64,000 bases of DNA from Siphonodentalium dalli (lineage: Eukaryota; Mollusca; Scaphopoda; Gadilida; Siphonodentaliidae): positions 133,443,282 through 133,507,281 of the forward strand of contig CP136062.1 in the NCBI GenBank assembly GCA_032622095.1, given 5' to 3'. Positions 36,581-46,960 of the stretch are shown here, in pieces. Under the pieces are notes generated by a model. The model searched no databases, had not been told where the DNA came from, and was given only the letters and a program-made list of their open reading frames with translations. The translations under genes and the position numbers were made by a program. Position 1 is the stretch's first letter; every line of letters starts with the position of its first letter.

Positions 36581-37553
36581 AGGCCCACTTAATTTTCGAA
36601 CCCCCAGATCACATTATATAAAATATATGCTATATTATATATCATTTGAAAGAGGAAGCTTATCAACTTATAAGCCTATCAACTTATCCAGTGTAATAAA
36701 CTGTGAACATGTTGTTTTTGTTGAGGTACCGACATGTTTTTTGCGCTTAATTTTCATCCGTATTGTAGTGCAAAGTGTACTATTTTCAATGGAAGGGGAA
36801 TAACTCTATATCTTAGTTTGAATTATGTTGTATTCTGGGAGTGAGACGGGATAATTGTGATGAATTATAGTATTCTAATCATATTTTATGTCATAGATTG
36901 TTATTAAAACCGTATATCAAGACACTATAAACAAAAATAATCAGTGACTTAAAAGGGATACTGTACCCAAATGTTGTTGTTGGTTTCTATAGTCTCTGAG
37001 TTGGAGAATAAGGTAACAATTTTTCCATTATTTGAAAGTCTGTTGAGTACGAAGTAGTGTTACGGATGGCAAATTTACCGGAATGAAAAATACAAATTGT
37101 TGTTGTCGAGTAATTTTTGTACAGTTTTCAACCAAATGTATCAAATAAAAGTTATATTATATGCATACTAGTCCCATATACTCATTTAAGTTATTGTATC
37201 TTCACTAGTCAGTGAGTGGCTTGAGTTTTCTCCCTGTATCAGCATAATGTTTTAAACGATCGTGTGTGCAATGGGTTTACTAATCCAGTATCCCTCAATT
37301 AATTTGATTACGTCTTGTACACGGAAATTCGTATTTTAATTTACGCCATTTTATGGCTCCAGCCACAAATTCAATTTATATCAAATTATTAACTTTTAAA
37401 TTATTAAATTTTAAGATAGCCTATTAACCTGAGCGTTTACAGAATACATCTTCGACTCAAATTACTTATGTTTCTATATATTATCGATATTAGATCGTTG
37501 TTATCACCGGAAATTTATTGAAAATGGCGTACAGTACCCCTTTAAATGGGCCT
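36581..37553. mobile_element. TTAA element family e (AGGCCCAC ends), host of family f
   Basis: It is flanked by TTAA at 36577-36580 and 37554-37557. The left end AGGCCCACTTAA is the inverse of the reconstructed right end, in which TTAA is immediately followed by ATGGGCCT. A second element (36953-37541) has inserted in that right-terminal TTAA. The remaining ~375 bp is non-coding. Confidence 0.7.
36953..37541. mobile_element. TTAA element family f (AAGGGATACTGTAC ends), innermost
   Basis: TTAA flanks are at 36949-36952 and 37542-37545. The left end AAGGGATACTGTACCC and right end GTACAGTACCCCT are inverted with one base shift. It is non-coding and the third level of nesting in this cluster. 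Confidence 0.68.
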
Positions 37554-38148
37554 TTAATTACCAAAAAATAATGCGTTCAACTCTTGTAAAAAAAAATCCA
37601 AAACGTATTATATTTCAACATTTTGTTCAACGTGATTTAGTATCGAGAGTATGTCGGTCGGCTCGTTGAGTATTTGCAAGGTCGCCAAATATTCCAACTG
37701 GTGAAAACTAACAGATTGAAAAAATTTATATTTGATAACTCTGAGCTTTGATGGGTGAGTTCCTCAACTCGAATCAAATATTTTTTACCCCAGAATCCAA
37801 CGAAATAGTAATTTTTTTTATTTAGAAAAGAGAATTTGGATTATGCGTCTATAAGGGCAATATATTCTTGCACTGTAGTCAGGCTTCATTTGATATGAGA
37901 AGCGAAAGCTGCGTCCGGCCCATTGCCATGTACGTACTGAATATATATACCGATTAACTTATAAATTGATAAGTGTGCATTTTTTTTATTGTGGATTTCC
38001 ATGTCATTTTCAAATTGTCTCTCAGTGTAAGATCTTTCATTGATCTTATTGGGTTCTTAAGGTGGTTCATATGCACTTTCATCTGTGACTCCCCATAGTA
38101 ATTTCTATCTGTGATGTAGGCCTAGCTCTCTCAATATCCTGCTGAACA

Positions 38149-38249
38149 CAGGCCCCTGGGGAAAATACTAAAATTTCAATATAGACTATACCAGTCACAA
38201 TACTGGTATAGTCTATATTGGTATTTTAGTATTTTCCCCAGGGGGCCTG
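38149..38249. repeat. ~45-bp-stem foldback
   Basis: The arm CAGGCCCCTGGGGAAAATAC continuing to 'tagactataccag' is inverted after an 8-base loop ('tcacaata') as 'ctggtatagtctatattg' to GTATTTTCCCCAGGGGGCC. There are few mismatches, so it would form a very stable hairpin. Confidence 0.85.
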
Positions 38250-38379
38250 GGCTACTGATTCAGAGAAAGATGGTAGGTTATAGCCACAGGGGTTTGGGAA
38301 ATTAAAAAAAATATATATATTACATATATTACAATTGCAATATATGATATTACAATCAATACAAAACTAAATTCTGTTT

Positions 38380-39060
38380 GTTTGTTTGTCTGGCTTTGGG
38401 CGACCAAACGGTTGGACCCGCAGAGCTGAAAATTTGTACACAGGGGTCACAGGGGTGACATTGACACAGGGAGTGCATGTCATGTGATAGGTGATGTTGA
38501 CGTTATATTGTTTTAAAAAGGGCATTAATAATTAATATTTAACGAAATAATTAGTTATATACTGGTACCTAAGATGACTTAAATAAATTTATGGCCAATA
38601 AATTAGATTAACATAGATCATAAACGAAGTGTGTTTATTATCAACTTAGAAGATATGTGGGAAAATTGGCACAGAGTGTCATGCGATAGGTGCTGTTGAC
38701 CTCAGCTGGATTAAGGAGGCACTAATGAGCAATAAAGATTATCTGGAGAGTATCATGCAATAGGTGATGTTAACCGGGACACACTATAAAGTGTATGCCG
38801 AGGCCGACTCCAAATAAAAGGTGTATACGGGGTGTTATACGGCATTTGGTCCGTTGTTTCTCAATGGATATTAATTAAATTTTGTGTATATGTCCGGGCT
38901 AGGACATGGAATACAATAACGTTTGAATTATTTTTTAATTCACAAATTTGTTGATTTTATTCAACTTTTTCGTTCTGAAACACACTATAAAGTGTATGCG
39001 GCCGGCTCCAAAATAAAAGGTGTAAGCGGCTTATGAAGTTATGTGCTTAATTAGCGGTAT
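38380..39060. repeat. Degenerate direct repeats
   Basis: 'catgtgataggtgatgttga' (near 38480) recurs as 'catgcgataggtgctgttga' (38680) and 'catgcaataggtgatgttaa' (38754). 'acacactataaagtgtatgc' occurs at 38789 and 38980. It appears to be a patchwork of short duplications. Confidence 0.55.
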
Positions 39061-39699
39061 AGGTAATCGGATTAACTAACTGACGACTCTAGTCTAGACC
39101 TGTTAATCTCAGGTGACTAATAATTAATTTAAATGACTTTAAGGGGCACTAATAATTTACTTATCAAGCAATGTCGCGTATGTACCCCCACCTAGTACAT
39201 GTATATATCCAATAACTAAGATAAAAAAAAAAAAAAGTTCCTGGACACTAACTGTGGGTAGACCTTCTATATGACTATGAATCGTATGATATATTATAAT
39301 ATAAGTGGGTACATTTTCAACTAATGGGTGAGCAGAACTGATTTTGGCTAGAGTCTCTGAATCGTCAGATGAAATTCCAGATATTATTATACATTCTGGT
39401 ATTAAAATGGTAATACATTGCATGTAAAAAAAAAATTAAAAAAAAATCAGATATCCCATGCTTGTGCCAAGTTATCAGTTATGCGGAAGTTATGCTATTT
39501 CTAATTGAACTGAGCAGGGATGGGTTAATTACTAGCCTACTAGTAGTAGTACCGGTACCTCAATGTATTTAATTACAATTAACTGAACACCATTTGTCAT
39601 ACCATCAAATACCAACTTCATATGGTGAGCATGAAAGCTAACATCCAGACATTTACCAGTTTAATTGTCTGCTGTTTATTAATATGTCAAGGTTGGCAA

Positions 39700-39983
39700 T
39701 GTTTACGAAGAGGCACGCGGTTAAATGCTTCTGGAAACGAGGTTTGTTGACGTTTTATTCGGCTATTTCCGTCAATATTCGCTTTAGTCACGTGATAACA
39801 CAATGACCAATGAAATGTGAGGATTAGAAGTCGACCGAGATGAAAACAATTCTGTGATATTTTTGCGGAAAATTCTCACCAAGTTTTGCTTATTTTCTAC
39901 CATTTCAGTCATCTTTACTCAAGTGCATTGTTGCATTAATTTAGTTCATAGTGTACGGATTGCATTTTTGTATATATTCAACC
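39700..39983 (+). promoter_or_regulatory. Putative PDCD4 promoter / 5' UTR
   Basis: The 280 bp before the PDCD4 start contain a perfect palindromic E-box TCACGTGA (39788-39795) and a CCAAT box (39807-39811), with several in-line ATG-poor stretches before the ATG. E-box plus CCAAT spacing fits a housekeeping-type metazoan promoter. The transcription start cannot be placed from sequence. Confidence 0.5.
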
Positions 39984-40263
39984 ATGTCATCGTTGTATGA
40001 TAGTTTGCCAGCTGAAACAAAAACGACCGAGAAGAATGAACAAGATTCTGAAATGAACGGAAACGTGCCCGAGGGGATGGAAAACATGGATACGACAAAA
40101 GAGATAAGAATTATAAGGAAAGCGAAAAGGACTGGAGACCGCAGTCCGAGAAAAGATGGAGAAGTTACAACTAATGGTGATGTGAAATTGCAACAGAAGT
40201 TGATTAACTCGAAAAATAGCAAAAAATCCAGGGGAGCAGTTGGAAGAGGACTTCCAAAAAAAG
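39984..40263 (+). CDS. PDCD4: PDCD4 exon 1 (N-terminal region)
   Basis: The exon has 93 codons plus one base from ATG 39984 (context ACC before ATG) to the GTGAAA donor at 40264. PDCD4 binds eIF4A through two MA3 domains and represses cap-dependent translation. This exon encodes the basic, disordered N-terminus, with basic patch IRIIRKAKRTGDRSPRKDG (residues 41-59) and the diagnostic GRGLPKKG (88-94, completed by exon 2). The frame opens upstream to 39951, but that codon is GTG; the ATG is preferred. Identification rests on the GRGLPKKGGAGGKG block and exon 3. Confidence 0.88.
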
Positions 40264-40699
40264 GTGAAATGTTTTCTCCCTTCTTGGGCCTCTCTCCTCA
40301 AAAACAACTTTTTCATGTAAACAAACCCCGTTGTTTGACTTGTAATTCCTTTAAACAAGTCTTATACAATTTGTTTCATCTGTAATAATGTTAATATGTA
40401 CAAGTGTGTTTGATTGGAAATTCTTTATTTATCAATTATCACCTGTCAGACTTTAGTGTATCAATTTATAGTTAGTATTTTGATTTTATTACATCATGGT
40501 CTATATTTAGAATTCAGCACTCGAGCACTATGTTTATTAAGGAAGATGTCAAGTAACCAATTTTGAATGGGGATTTCCAAGCAAATCTCCACGACAAAAG
40601 TTATAATGAAGCAGTTGTCTAAAACTAAAGCAGCCAAATCATTTATTATACACACAAAGCATATATCTGGCAGCTGTCGATTATTGCTATAAATTGATT

Positions 40700-40985
40700 T
40701 TTTTTCTGGAATTAACAACACTTGACCTACTTTTGAAAAATCAATTTAAAATTTCAAAATAAATACACCAACCTAACCTTGTTATGGAACAAAAGGTAAG
40801 CCGATCCACCAGATAAATATGTATTGTATTCAATACCGCAGTCACATACCAGAAATATTTGCAATATTATGCGGGCATATATCGTTAAACAGTCATAACA
40901 TTTAAAATTGATGTTTGCTATCAATTTGTTTAAGAATTTATTCTGGAATTACAACACTTGACCTACCTTTGAAAAATAGAATATA
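40700..40985. repeat. Direct repeat in PDCD4 intron 1
   Basis: 'ttctggaattaacaacactt' (about 40704) and 'ttctggaattacaacacttg' (about 40939) each continue into 'gacctacttttgaaaaat'. They form a ~235-bp-spaced direct repeat. Origin unknown. Confidence 0.6.
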
Positions 40986-41139
40986 GAATAGACTTTATTT
41001 TGATAACATTCACAGTTACAGCTCGTGCAATGTTACAGAATAATTATAACTATGTATATCATATAACTAGTATATATTGTATATAAACCGTATGTACTAG
41101 TAGAACATACATGAATGAATACATCAGTGTGTGTATATA

Positions 41140-41486
41140 TACCGCTATTCTCAAAGTAATTGACCAGAAAAATGGGGTGATACCCCGGTCATGACCGCGG
41201 TGATACCGGTAATAAATGGTAGCGGTATCGAGACGGTCATGGCGTGGAGTTACGGTATTGGGCGATAATGATACCGTGGTCTTTTAGCGGGCACCGCATT
41301 AATTTTGTTGAATACCGCAGTGATTTTCATGGAACTCTTTTAGGGGAAGTATTTACTCACACATACTTGTTCGCGTTAACAAGCGGTATCAGTACCGTGG
41401 TATTGGAGGATACCGCGGCATAGCACCGCCATATTAACGGGGTGACACCACGTTATTGGTGGTCAATTACTCTAAGTATAGCGGTA
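41140..41486. mobile_element. TA-flanked MITE with CCGCTATNCT termini
   Basis: The left end is TA then CCGCTATTCTCAAAGTAATT, continuing GACCA; the right end is GGTCAATTACTCTAAGTATAGCGG then TA. The ~25-bp inverted ends are imperfect. The interior is rich in 'ggtgataccgcggt'-type motifs, giving a GC-rich island in PDCD4 intron 1. It is non-coding. Confidence 0.72.
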
Positions 41487-42489
41487 GATATATTGTTATG
41501 TACAGTTAAATATATATGTAGTTCTTGATTAGAGCTGTGAGGAATGAAAGTGTTAGCAAAAACAACTTGGGTGCACCAGTCCTTCGATTCTGTAAAATGC
41601 AGGAGTGTGGTTGGTCACTCGCCTAACCTGAAACCCAGGCGTGTGATTTTGGTGGATATTTCGGGGGTATAAAATGACGAACGAAGACTCAAAATTAAAT
41701 CAATTTTATCACCATTGTGATTCATCTTGTACACATGTATTCTCCACATTGAAGTAATTAAAACTCCATTCTCGAATTGCGTTGTAATGCTTCCGTTGGA
41801 TGTAAGTTGTTATGAAATGCGGTCAGAGACCACGTAACCACGTGAGAGTTTCCTGTTGTGTGAACTTTATCGATATTTTTTAAAATAATGTTTGATTGCC
41901 CCGAACTCAAGTTTCAATTTCTATTCAGCCGTCCATCGGGGCGGCTTCATTTAGAACGCAACACATGGTACCAAAATTACGTTGCATTGGTGATGGGGTG
42001 CACGGTGGGATTAATTTAAATATGTCATGTTGGTAACAATATCTAGCCGAGAATTCCTCAGACCTACATACGAATACGACGACATCGCTAAACGCACCTG
42101 ACTGTAATAATGTTCTAGCGCATGCGCAAAACTTAAAACAATTACTTCCGTCGTATACGGCGTGTCCGTCAGTCTTCTCCAGCAAACAAGGTTGAATGTT
42201 ATTATAAACCCTTTTTCAATCGTGCGCCGAATATCGCCGAGGAGTGTGATTAATTACTCACCAAGATTTAATTTCAGGTGTGCTATGGTGCGCGAGCGCG
42301 ATCGCATGCCTCATAATCGAAGGCCTGGTGCACCATCATGTGACTGAATGTTATCGGATAGAAAAAGCATGCCAGAGCCCATATATTTCCATTATGGTCC
42401 CCAGTCTCATCCAGTTGTACATGAAAGGCTGCACAAACATATCTTAATAATTGGCCTGAATGTAATACCATTGCCCTTGGGAGCAATTA

Positions 42490-42740
42490 CTTACATCTCT
42501 ACCAAATTGCGCTTAAGTGCAATTGAATTGGGCTTATTAAAGCGCAATAGCCATAAACAAGTTTTCACTCCTCGATCGAATGAGGTTCATAATCAAGTTG
42601 GGGTGGTTGCTGTATGTTTTCTAAAGAATCTCATCAGATAGGCGTCCTTATGGGAGGCCTGATTCACTTTTAATAATTATTTGTGCTTAAGCACAATTAA
42701 AGCTCAATTATGCTTAAGCTCAATTATATGGCACATTCTC
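42490..42740. repeat. 'TTAAGTGCAATT / AGCACAATTAA' low-complexity sequence
   Basis: Repeated short palindrome-like words (AATTGTGCTTAAGCACAATT and variants) occur here and at 34850-34920. It may be a decayed microsatellite or the ends of an unrecognised element. Confidence 0.4.
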
Positions 42741-43104
42741 AGCTAAATCGACCCAATGCACAATTTTAGTGTCGCTGTTGACATATTTGATATACTATCC
42801 TTAAGTTTTACAACATACGATCATATCAAATGAATAAATAGCACTACCGCTCATAATTCCACTCCCCATGCATCGACGTTAACTTCGTGCCGTCTATATG
42901 GACCCAAAACACCATGTTGCAAGCTGTATGTGAAACGTCATGACCATTCGATTCCACGTTTTCACGGTCCCCAGCGTAACATTATATCTCCAATTTAAAC
43001 CACAAGACCAGTGTGCTAGTACACATGCATAGTCTCTGAAATCTGGATAATTACCATAGTTCTATGACATCAGGAGTGGGAGTCGCAAAAATATGCGACA
43101 GAAT

Positions 43105-44268
43105 TAGTGATGTTCCGATAATCGGAATCGGCCATCGTCGATAATAATCGGCCATCATCGATAATAATCGGCGATGGCCGATAATAGCCCATCAGATATT
43201 AATCGTAACTCACAGTTGAACATCGGCTTTTACCGATTGTCAAAATAAACAAAAACATTATAGTATCTAAGCGCTATATGCGTGCTTTAATACGCGTACA
43301 CAATACAAACGTAGTATATTGAATGTAGAACGCAGTTGTAACAACCTAAAAAGAAGTTATTGGCATCGTCCAAACAGTCTGGTATGATTATATATAAGCA
43401 TGGCAATACACCTGTTCGATATATCCCGTGTAATATGATTATTGGTTCAATCGCGTGGATACAAAATAGATTCAACAACTGACCTCATTACAATGCACAT
43501 GTAGTTTCCGGTTGAGCGCGTGCCATGCTGTGACGTCACATGCTATGTCAATAATTTGAAGCATGCACTGAATGAATTAGTACAGTCGTGATCAGAACTG
43601 TCTTCAATAATGACAAACGTGAGGAAGGGCATAATTAGCTCTGTAAGGGACAATATGGTGAAGAAGTCCAAAATTGCTCTGCGAGTCGCCATTGTTATAA
43701 TGTTGCTCTCATTACAAGTTACGGCGTATGCTATGAAATATGCTTAGCTCCACGTTTAACTCGGAGGCGGTCTAGCCTAACAAAATTTTAGTGGACAGAA
43801 CTATAAAAGCTTCCCAGTTATTAAACAACAAAAGGTGTGACCAATGGGATTTGGGAAATCTCAGAAAAATATGACACCAATTATTATCCATCATTCTAAA
43901 TTTAGTTAATAATCATCGCATTCCATACATTGTCGCAACTAACAATTATTCAATCAAGACCTTTATACAGCATGCAAGTGTTCCCCAGGTTACGATGATA
44001 ACGTTACTCTTTGTCAAAACAACTACCGGCATACATCAAAGGAAGCGCACAACTGACGGCAGAAATACTATAATACTAGTATATATATTTTTATGTATTT
44101 GGCTTTGAAACTATACCGGGATATGGAGTGCAATGGGTGTATATATAGGTCCATAATGGGAACAAAACACAGAATATATAAACATCGGAATCGGAAATCG
44201 GCCGATTGTGCCTCCAGTTTATATCGGAAATCGGCCCGATGGGCTTTTTCATTATCGGAACATCACTA
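43105..44268. mobile_element. Non-autonomous hAT element with perfect 8-bp duplication
   Basis: The left end is TAGTGATGTTCCGATAATCG and the right end is TTATCGGAACATCACTA. The flanking octamer GACAGAAT is at 43097-43104 and 44269-44276. Subterminal repeats of 'gataataatcggccatc' and 'cggaaatcggcc' are typical binding-site clusters. At 1,164 bp with no transposase or BED finger it is an internally deleted derivative. It lies in PDCD4 intron 1. Confidence 0.9.
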
Positions 44269-44276
44269 GACAGAAT

Positions 44277-46260
44277 ACGTTAAGTAATGAAATAACTCTC
44301 ATACATGGCTCTTGAAATTGTTTTTACAACTTGAAATACTCAGTAAAAGTGAACTTATAGGCCGCATATGACAAATGTAAAGCCTGTTCCGTTAAGTTTG
44401 CCGCGTAGTGTTGGAGGAATTCCATAAGTAGTGCCACTTTAGAAGGGTACGGAAATTTTGCGACAGATACATTGCCTAGCTTTTACCCCGCATCTCCAAA
44501 TTGGTTGGGAGTCGTTTCTTTATTCATACTCAGTTGTATGCATATTGCTTATAATTTATTATACACATCAAGTATTGGGACCAGTTGCAGATTTTTATGA
44601 TTTCCCAGTGAAATAATTGTTTGATTCCGACAGAATACGTTAACTATTTCTATTTCTATTAATCATCCACTGTAGCAATCTATGCCAGAGTTGTTTATGA
44701 ATTCATAAGAATCGTGTAAAAGCTTGGGTGTTTTAACAGCGTCACTATCCATGAGAAAGGATGATGACACTGGGAGAGCTTGCTCTTGTAGGCCATACCA
44801 TACTTCACTCAAATCATTAGGCTACTGTATAATATTATGTAATATGGCAATTTTTGAGCATGGATTGGAAAAGCTTCATGGATAATGGTTGAGCTATCAG
44901 CAGCAGTTGGTCTATAGGCCTATATGCGCTCAATATGGGGTAGCTTGTGGTATTTTTCCATAATGCATTTGCAAAGTAAGGGTTAATAAACAGTGCACGA
45001 GATATTAAAGCAGCATAGTTAGCAGACACACCCGTGTTGGTACGCGATCTATAGTATTTCGAATGAGAATAATCACATAAAACAGATTTAAATATTAAAT
45101 CAACAAGTGTCATTGCGAATCTGTAGGTTCATTGTTACTACATACCAATGGTTGTGTTTATTTTATAGGTCAACGGGATTTGTGTTATCAACGGTTATAT
45201 AAGGCCTAAAAAAAAATACATTTGTTTCCGCTAACGAGCTGGAAAAAATTAGGGTAGGTAGGTAGGCTTAACTTTTTTTTTTTTAAACTTTTTTTTTTCA
45301 GTATTTTTAAAAATAACTGTATAATACTTGTCAATAACCCAAACTATGCACTTCTTAGCCCCCAATCATGTTAACCCAAATGACAGAGGAACTAGAAACT
45401 CCAATTCAATCTTGCATATGCTTCAATATTTACATATATACTAGTCTATATACTAATATAGTCTTTGATAATCCTAATATTTCCCATATGGTCTGGCGAC
45501 AACTGGAGTCAGTCCAGCACCACTGCACTGTCACATATTGGAGTGACCGTCTTGTACCGATATCTTAATGATGGCTTCACAACCCCACCTTCTCCTCCGC
45601 ATTCAGTGAAGGATCTAGGTATTTTTTGTGGACACCTGTTTTTAGGCAATGATATGCCAAAGGCATAACCTGAAGGCCTGAGTGGAGGAAGGTTTGGGAA
45701 GGGTGACCACCTAATGATGGTGGGGGTTCGCCCCCTGGAAATTTTTTGAAAATCCATTGCATTTAGAGCTAATCTAGGGAATTTTGAGTCAGAATTTTGA
45801 ATTTTACTGAGAGTGATCAAGTTTCTCAAGCATAACTTTGGAAATTTTTATATATGTATGGATTGGAAATGCTTATAAGTTATTATCAGGTATCTTTTGG
45901 TTCCATGTATTTTTTTACATATATCATTATAACATTATATATATAACATTATTCTCTGCGTTATCCGAAAATGTAGCAAATTGTGACTCACTTGGTTATT
46001 ATACATGTTAGTTAATTAACTGACAACTAAATGTTCTATTATGGTTGTCCCAGTTCCGAACGGGGCATGACAAATTCATTTTAAAGTATGGCAATTTGCG
46101 GAGAACCTCTTTTGTGATTCTGACCATATTATTGAAAGGAAATGGGCAGAACTTTGAGACGGAACTGAGATGAACCATAATATGTGACTCTTCTGGTCCA
46201 TTATGATAAACCAATATCAACTGGATACAGGATGGTTGCCAAGATGGTAGCCAGGGAGTT
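44277..46260. other. Intron 1 sequence, no recognised gene
   Basis: It holds poly-T (45270-45300) and a stretch at 45660-45800 with 'ggggttcgccccctggaaat', which resembles a decayed dispersed repeat. No splice-bounded exon is seen. Confidence 0.4.
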
Positions 46261-46261
46261 A

Positions 46262-46960
46262 CTCTATGTGAAGTGGATAGGTATACATGGAGTTAGTGTA
46301 TGTCATGAATGATGTGAATATGTATACAATGAGTGACTATCTGGTTATGAGTGTGTTGTCCATAGTGAGGTGTATGGGTATACAGGGATAGGTCATGGTC
46401 ATTGTGTGGGGTGAATCGGTATGAATTGAGTGACTGTATGGTGTATGGTTGTGTGTATCCTGTACGGGTGCACCTTGTGTGCCTGTATGGACATTGATGT
46501 GGTGTATGGATGTAGCTACATGGTCATCTATGTATTGATTATGTATATATGGAGTGACTGTAAGGTCATGGGTGGGATGTACATCTGTTTCTGTATGCTC
46601 ACGAATGGGGTGTGTGGATAAATAGTGAGTGATTTTATGGTTAGGGGTAATGTGTATGGTATACATATTCACCTCACCATTGGCCATATCACTCACTGTA
46701 TCCTTTTTTGTCACACCATAGCCGAACAGCCACTAAAGATATACTAATACACCCCAGCCATGTCAGTATAGTCACTCCATGTGAGCATATGCACATCATC
46801 CATGGCCATATAGCCACTCGCTATATACACATACACCTCGCCCATGACCATATAGCAACACGATTGTATATCCGCATAACCTACACATGACCATACTGCC
46901 ACGAGTCGCCAAGCAGGAACACCAGGTATACTCACACACCTGACACATGTTATCATTCAG
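46262..46960. repeat. Degenerate satellite that switches orientation near 46685
   Basis: The left half (46262-46680) is a GT-rich set of ~55-bp units such as 'ggagtgactgtaaggtcatg' and 'gtgtatggttgtgtgtat'. The right half (46700-46960) has the same words in the complement ('atagtcactccatgtgagca', 'cgcccatgaccatatagcaa'). The whole therefore forms a large inverted array. The 125-codon histidine-rich frame across it is an artefact. Confidence 0.7.

Larger units (their letters stand above)
36490..37851 (-). mobile_element. TTAA MITE family d, copy C, split by nested TTAA insertions
   Basis: It starts after TTAA (36486-36489) with AGGTACACAATCCGATTT and ends near 'ttggattatgcgtct'. It is inverted relative to copies A and B and lies 50 bp from copy B, tail to tail. 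Element e (36581-37553) is inserted at its TTAA; the equivalent empty site is visible in copies A and B ('gaatcgattaatt' on the minus strand). Confidence 0.75.

Noticed and set aside
39951-39983. Upstream extension of PDCD4 exon 1 frame
   Set aside because: The first codon is GTG, not ATG; the ATG at 39984 is the first proper start in this frame.
46337-46714. 125-codon His/Thr-rich frame, minus strand
   Set aside because: It is the periodic translation of a GT/CA satellite.
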